From assembly GCA_022393335.1 (NCBI GenBank), contig JAJEKB010000237.1, positions 222,198 through 286,197 on the forward strand: DNA of 64,000 bases, given 5' to 3'. Below, piece by piece: positions 58,869-64,000 of the stretch. Source of the DNA: Macrotrachela quadricornifera (taxonomy: Eukaryota; Rotifera; Eurotatoria; Philodinida; Philodinidae). The notes below the pieces were generated by a model. It made no database searches, had not been told where the DNA came from, and saw nothing but the letters and a program-made list of their open reading frames with translations. Positions within the stretch are counted from its first letter, which is position 1, and each line of letters opens with the position of its first letter. Made by a program: the position numbers and the translations under genes.

Positions 58869-60429
58869 CTATGAAAGTATTAAGATAGCATATAATGAAA
58901 CGACAATTACAGGCATAGGAACACCAGATTGTACCGGTTGTTTATAAATCCATCCGACTTTATCTGTTATATGGTGACCAATTTGAACAGCAATAATATG
59001 ACCTATAGTTACGTATAGTTTTGTTCTCGTTGATGATAAAGGATGTAACATCAATAAGAGCATGAAATCAAAAATTGCAAAATCACCAAGACCTAAACAT
59101 GCACGATAGTCTGTTTCATCTGATTCATTATCATCAAAATTCCAACTGTAGTATAAACCAATAAGAGAGGGTTTACCATCGGTCGAAAATTCGTTTAGTA
59201 TTCTTGTATTGTGTATAGCATTTTTTCGATGTAAACACCGAAATCTATTTTAGAAAAAAATATAATAAAATATATTTAAGAAAACTCCAATGATTTAGTC
59301 AATTAAAGTACTGTTTATTTTATTTTTATTATTGTTCCACCATTCATCATTAAAACTTTCTCAAAAATAAACTTTTCTATCTCTCATATTCTATTTAAAT
59401 AATAGGAAAAAAAGTATAAGAAACTTAAAACTTACAAAGTTATCTCTTTAATTCCATAGTTGATCTATGAAATTTTGTTACATAAAAGATTTCATAAAGA
59501 ACATCATTCTTAAACTTTAAATCAGTATTATTCTCTGCAAAATTTCATTATATTCGCTCCTATCGTATCCAAATGTATAAATAACAAACACAAACTTTCT
59601 TCTTTATATATATGTATAGACTACATTATTTTGAATTCTCTTTGTTATCATCTGAAAATTGTTACTTTTATTTAGATAAAATAGGTTTTGAATATTTTAT
59701 CTCAATACGAATTTAATTAAGGTACAAAAAATATCTTCGTGTGACTTTGGATGAATAAAAAGAAAAAGATTTTTCTTTACTTACACATCAGCAAAAGCTG
59801 TTAACCATAAAAGAAGAAAAAGGATTTGTATTGATAAAGAGCGAAATATTAAATCATAAACAAAAAATATGATACATGCTGGCATCATACACAACCATCC
59901 TCGATATAAAGCCAATGAGATCAATGGAAGTTTTTCTGATTCCCATTCAACTATCAGACACATTATTTGCCATATAAGAAAATATACAGTTAATATATCC
60001 AGCGAACAACATAAATTAAATGCATTGAAAAAACGAGCCACAAGTAAACTATAGATTATTGTATAGATTATTGAACGAATTGAATATGTACTATTTTCTA
60101 TATCAAATATATTTATACATATTATTTCAATAGTTAAGAGGATAAATGATGAAAATGTTGTATAATTAGTATCATCAATAAAAATGTATTCGCAATTTTT
60201 ATTGACTACAATTATAATATAAAAACAAAGATAAAAATTTAAAAAAAACACGCTTACATATTCCATTGTTCCAGAAACAACATACACATAAACATATATC
60301 ACGTATTGCAGTGATCAATATATTTTCAATAAAACTGTTTGATTTTACATCGGTTAGACTACAATGCAAGATAAATGTTACCGTCATACTTAGTGTTATT
60401 ACTATCATTATATGGATATTGCTCTTCAT
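58869..60429 (-). CDS. Divergent presenilin-like GxGD aspartyl protease
   Basis: Three exons (60429-60258, 60205-59785, 59244-58869) join in frame to 322 residues with about nine hydrophobic segments. Presenilin is the catalytic subunit of gamma-secretase, cleaving type I membrane proteins in the bilayer. The TM3-TM6 stretch (LDILTVYFLIWQ..CLIVEWE, then LLLWLTAFADVF) follows presenilin (VDYITVALLIWN, then VISVYDLVAV); the first catalytic Asp would be in FADV rather than YD. The second is in GLGDFAIFDFM. The PAL motif is degenerate (SGVPMPV). The TM6-TM7 loop is only about 60 residues, acidic (NFDDNESDETD). Signal peptide peptidase is less likely because GLGDF rather than GLGDI is present. It is probably a fast-evolving presenilin paralog of uncertain activity. 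Confidence 0.75.
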
Positions 60430-61049
60430 TTTGCAACTTTTTCGTATAAAAAAATGATAAACAATGTTTCTTATATATTGATCGTACAGTTTGCCCTTAG
60501 AAAAAATAAAACTAATTTATTTGTTCATTCTTGCAGGAGATAATTCTTGTCATTCTATTCAATTAAGGTGATCAGTTTATTATAAATAAAAGGTCAATTA
60601 TCGGTCAAGCTATGCAAGGTAAAACAACAACATATTCAACAAACGGAAAAAAATAACAAAAAAACATTATTGATTTATTGTAAGAGAATTCGATATTAAG
60701 ATATTGTTTAGATCTTTAAAAATGTTTGGTGATCTTTGTTCGTCTTTATACGAATTATAAAATAAAGACGAAACTAGATTTTTCTACGAGCGACTGACAA
60801 ACAAACATCTGATGGAACAAGACAACATGCAGTCAACATATAATTATCTATTTAATCTAATAAATCCTATAAAATCGAATATAAATTGAGTATATATGAA
60901 AAAAACTAAAAAAAATATTTAAAAATAGAAAATTTATCAAACAAGATAAACAGTGTTTAAATAAATCAGTATAAAACATTTTATTGTCAATGTTCAACGT
61001 ATACAAAAAAAATCAATATTATTAACATAACGGTAGTGAAGCTAGCGGC
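60430..61049. other. Intergenic spacer, nothing recognised
   Basis: AT-rich DNA upstream of the presenilin-like gene; probably its promoter on the left end. No ORF or repeat is evident. Confidence 0.4.
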
Positions 61050-61590
61050 AGATTCGAGTAAAAATAGGAAACATTCGCTCACAAAACTGTGTCAAAAACC
61101 ACGATCAGTGTGTCTTATAGAGCATCGAATATATCACAATTCAACATAATTTAAAAACCCAAATATCCAAAATCTAAAACTAAAAAAATTCAAATACATC
61201 ATTTTCAACCTACATTTTAGCTAAAAACACGACTATTATTAACGGATATTCGCCTACAAAGCTGTGTCAAAAAAAAAATAATCGGTGTATCTCGCACAAC
61301 TCAACGAGATCTATCAAACGCATACCAATCAAAAAAATATAAAACGCAAAACCACCATAAAAATTCACCTGAAACCCCAAAATCACCAAAATACACCATT
61401 CAAACGCTCTGACATTCGCTAAAAAGCTGTGTTCAATAACTAAATAAGTGTGTCTTGACCAACTCGATGAGCTCTATCGAAAATATGGATAACTGACGAT
61501 CCAAAGGAGGATTCGATCAAAATCAGAAGCGAGGAAACATAGTCTCGCTGTGTCTTTTAACATAGATAATCAGCACCAGTGAATAAAGGA
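61050..61590. repeat. Diverged ~175-bp tandem repeats (left cluster)
   Basis: At least three units start near 61071, 61249 and 61421, each with ATTCGC..AAAGCTGTGTC, then a GTGTGTCTT or GTGTATCTC block and CAACTCGATGAGCTCTATC-like sequence. A fourth, partial unit lies near 61540. The unit also includes an AAACCCCAAAATC..CCAAAATA block before each start. Copies differ clearly, so the array is old. Related units occur inverted at 63300-63590. Confidence 0.65.
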
Positions 61591-61975
61591 CAACAGAGAA
61601 GAATAAGTTGTTATTCTATAATAAAAACAATTAGAACCGTCATGCGACTTTTCCGAAAATGGTTATCACTGGTATCCATGCACCGTACTTCGTGGACATT
61701 TAAAGTCTCTCAAAAACATTCTTCATCTCAGTCCGTGGCGTTTCTGCCTTGTGCATCTCTACTTCCTGGTATGTTAATCGTTGGTATTTCTTTAAGTTCT
61801 GCGGTTTGTTAAAATAATATTCCAGTTTTGTGTACAGCATACACATTCTTCGATCTCTTCTCTTCCTCTCAAATATGTACAAATACTTTCTTTTCCGTTT
61901 TGTACATCTTTGTTCTTATGTATGTTTTAGGTGTGTTGGTATTTCTCTATCAGAGCCCCATACAGGCCACTAGGT

Positions 61976-62032
61976 CTGCCTGCCTGTCACAGGCGCAGCC
62001 CAGGCCGATCTCTACGACAGGCCAGGCAGGTC
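61976..62032. repeat. GC-rich imperfect inverted repeat
   Basis: CTGCCTGCCTGTC and GACAGGCCAGGCAGG face each other across about 25 bases, and TACAGGCC and AGCCTGTC lie just outside. It is a striking GC island in AT-rich surroundings and could form a hairpin. The function is unknown. Confidence 0.5.
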
Positions 62033-62123
62033 GCTTAAAATTGCCAGATCATCTAGCCTGTCAAGTTTTTTTTCAATACGAAACTTTTATTGAATAAATT
62101 AAATTTATTTATAGAAAACAGAT

Positions 62124-62325
62124 TCATTTGGGATCGTTTTCAAGAGTAAGATTTAAATATGATGAATTAGATAAATACTTGATTATAAATATTGAAGATA
62201 AATATATATAATCAAATCCACTGCCAATAGTAATAGCTTTTCGACATAGAGGAGGAGCTCGATAAGTAATCAAACCTTCCCCATCAAAAGATCTATTTGT
62301 GTTTTTACGCAAAACTGTTATACAA
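62124..62325 (-). pseudogene. Possible 3'-terminal exon or gene fragment
   Basis: An open frame in minus orientation contains SFDGEGLITYRAPPLCRKAITIGSG and ends at a TGA, followed within 35 bases by an AATAAA-like signal. The composition is protein-like rather than low complexity. An acceptor-like AACAG lies at the upstream edge. No family is recognised and no upstream exon was found, so it is offered only as a possible fragment captured by the surrounding element. Confidence 0.3.
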
Positions 62326-63295
62326 GCGTTTCAGAAATGATTGCTGTTAGGATTAGCTATTACACCTGTTTATACTGTATTCAGGTCGTTTGAAATAGTC
62401 AATATGTATTTTACATCATACCGTTGATGATAATCAGGTATATTTAACAACTATCGATATAGTAGTCGATCATGCTAATGTTTATAGAGTTTGATAGAAA
62501 CTTTTAAGCGATCCGAAATACTGAGAAAGTATCGAAGACAAACCACAGATTACTCATAAATACCGAAGTGATGCTGTTCTCAGACATGATTCTGAGTATT
62601 TTTATTGATATTTCGTATGCTTCGATTTGAAGAAGCACATTTTGGATACAAGCTGAAATGATTTAACGAATCATTATTTAACACTAATTAAGTTTATGTG
62701 AGTTTTAAATCTTCTCATGGACTGGTTTGGTCGAAAAAATCACGATTAATCTCCGTTAAAATCAACTGAAAAAATGAATTTCATTAGAACGATGTTTTGA
62801 TGACGTAGTCATATGCCATTATATGTTCATGTGTCATTCTTCAGTCTTAGGGCTTTTTCAGACTAGTGAAACTACTTTTCAATGTGATACTTTTTTTTGG
62901 CATTATCCTGAGAAGAACTAGAATCAGTTTCAAACGAAAAAAGTCTATGAAACTATTCAAAATTCACATAAATCTATTTAGTACTAAGTATTGACTTAGA
63001 AGGTTATTTTAGTCTATATCCGAAATGTTTCTTGAACAAAAATCAGGTTGTTTTGTCAAGAACGGATCCGTACAAAGACGCATTTTGGCTACTTCTGATT
63101 TCCAATACTAAAACTAATTGTTCCTATATAAACCGATAGGATATGTCTTTCTGATTATTTCAATGCTAAATACAGTGCATTCCAATAAGATTTTACGTGT
63201 CAACAGAGCCCATTAATGTATCACTACTCCTACCAAAGATTCTTCTCATTTTTCATCACATACGAATTGTATTTACATTTTCGTCGCATTTCTTT

Positions 63296-63590
63296 TATAT
63301 ACCATTTGATGAAGCTCGTCGCGCTGTACTAGACACACTAACCTTTCGAATTGACACATGCTGTAGAATGAATGCAGCAGCGTATTACTCCGCCAGGTTT
63401 CGCATTGGGGTAGATAAGTGGATGCTACACCCCGTTGACTAATTCGAAGACTATTGAATCATATACCAATCGATAGAGCTCGTCGAGTTGCGCAAAACAC
63501 ACTTATTTATTTATTGGACACAGCTTTATTAGCGAATGTTAGGGCGTTTGAATGGTATATTTTGGTGATTTTGGGGTTTCAGGCAGAGAT
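63296..63590. repeat. Inverted counterpart of the ~175-bp repeats (right cluster)
   Basis: Two units near 63302 and 63460 are reverse complements of the left-cluster units. The stretch 63470-63586 (GAGCTCGTCGAGTTG, CACAGCTTTATTAGCGAATG, TTTTGGTGATTTTGGGGTTTCAGG) is the complement of 61370-61480 with few differences. The arrangement defines a roughly 2.5-kb structure with inverted, internally repeated ends. Confidence 0.65.
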
Positions 63591-63595
63591 GTCCA

Positions 63596-64000
63596 TCGCG
63601 GCGCTGCCGCTGCCGCTGCCGCGGACGCGACGCGGACGCGGTCGCGGTAGCGGCGCGGCAGCGGCAGATTTTTCTAAAAATCGTCGCGGCAGCGGCGCGT
63701 CAGCGGCTGACGTTTTAAAAAGCCATCGCGGCAGCGGCGCAGCAGCGGCAAACTTTTTTTAGAACATCGAAAAATAACATGATTTTGAAAGAAATTTTAC
63801 TTTTTACAAATAGAACAATGTAGAGCTGAATGAATTTGATAGTTTACTAGCAATATCTGTTGTCTGATACAGTTGGAACAGTGAAATTCGAAACGTTTTT
63901 TTGAAAACCATCGCGGCAGCGGCGCGGCGGCGGCTAGTTTATGTTAGACCGCGTCGCGCCAGCGGCGCGGCAGCTTTATCTAATACATCACCGCGTCGCG
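63596..64000. repeat. Extremely GC-rich repeat array at window edge
   Basis: Units close to TCGCGGCAGCGGCGCGGCAG followed by CGGC and a short T/A tract occur at about 63642, 63682, 63724, 63910 and 63950. The first 45 bases (CTGCCGCTGCCGCTGCCGCG) are in the opposite sense. The T/A tracts between units (ATTTTTCTAAAAATCG, GTTTTAAAAAGCC, AACTTTTTTTAG) are small palindromes. GC content is far above everything else in the window. The array continues beyond the window. Open frames across it encode Gly/Ser/Ala/Arg low complexity and are not genes. Confidence 0.8.

Larger units (their letters stand above)
61591..63295. other. Region between the inverted repeat clusters
   Basis: This holds a compact GC-rich imperfect palindrome at about 61976-62032, a minus-strand open stretch at 62124-62325 followed by a possible polyadenylation signal (TTCAATAAA), and otherwise unremarkable sequence. 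It may be the interior of a composite element bounded by the inverted repeat clusters. No transposase is recognisable. Confidence 0.4.

Noticed and set aside
61579..62097. Plus-strand ORFs of 77 and 89 codons between the repeat clusters
   Set aside because: They overlap repeats and the GC palindrome, with no domain or splice support.
63454..63762. 102-codon plus-strand ORF over the GC-rich array
   Set aside because: Gly/Ser/Ala/Arg low-complexity translation of the repeat units.

Overview
This is nuclear DNA of a small animal genome: strongly AT-rich (about a quarter GC by eye, not computed), with genes split by many short GT-AG introns (mostly 45-90 nt), long T-runs before the AG acceptors, and metazoan-only genes (ELMO, presenilin-like, KATNAL2, TIGAR, CD-MPR, KIAA0930 homolog). 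A prohormone-4-type neuropeptide precursor points to a protostome. Rotifer (possibly bdelloid) is my best guess from composition and intron style, but nothing here proves it.

Layout. 0.4-2.2 kb: KIAA0930 homolog (+). 2.2-7.0 kb: gene-empty. 7.0-8.5 kb: PRMT6-like arginine methyltransferase (+). 8.7-15.2 kb: MAP3K4/MEKK4-type kinase (+), whose last intron carries an antisense, bacterial-looking tRNA-Arg(CCG) split by a 90-nt insert. 15.4-19.7 kb: large helical protein, perhaps CCDC142-like (+). 19.9-27.6 kb: KATNAL2 katanin-like AAA ATPase (-); a 3.8-kb intron of it contains a complete opposite-strand gene derived from a transposon integrase. 27.8-31.1 kb: CCT2 chaperonin (+), divergent from KATNAL2, with an ~800-bp fold-back element filling one intron. 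31.4-32.3 kb: piggyBac-type remnant with TTAA ends. 35.0-36.1 kb: prohormone-4-like neuropeptide precursor (+). 40.0-41.7 kb: TIGAR-like phosphatase (+). 43.3-43.6 kb: small two-TM protein. 45.75-46.86 kb: fold-back element. 48.2-48.5 kb: orphan 119-aa ORF (-). 48.9-50.1 kb: cation-dependent mannose-6-phosphate receptor (+). 50.5-52.4 kb: MRI1 methylthioribose-1-phosphate isomerase (+). 52.6-53.05 kb: CDK2AP1/2 (-). 53.2-57.5 kb: ELMO/CED-12 (-). 58.0-60.4 kb: a divergent presenilin-like gene (-) and an orphan copy of its last exon in opposite orientation (+). 61.0-64.0 kb: diverged ~175-bp tandem repeats in inverted arrangement, then an extremely GC-rich repeat array at the window edge.

The genes are unrelated housekeeping, signalling and secretory genes rather than one pathway. 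The most unusual points are the presenilin pair in which each copy has lost a different catalytic signature, MRI1 with its catalytic Asp replaced by His, a MAP3K4 kinase with a broken DFG motif, the split tRNA, the catalytically dead integrase gene nested in KATNAL2, and the GC-rich array at the end.
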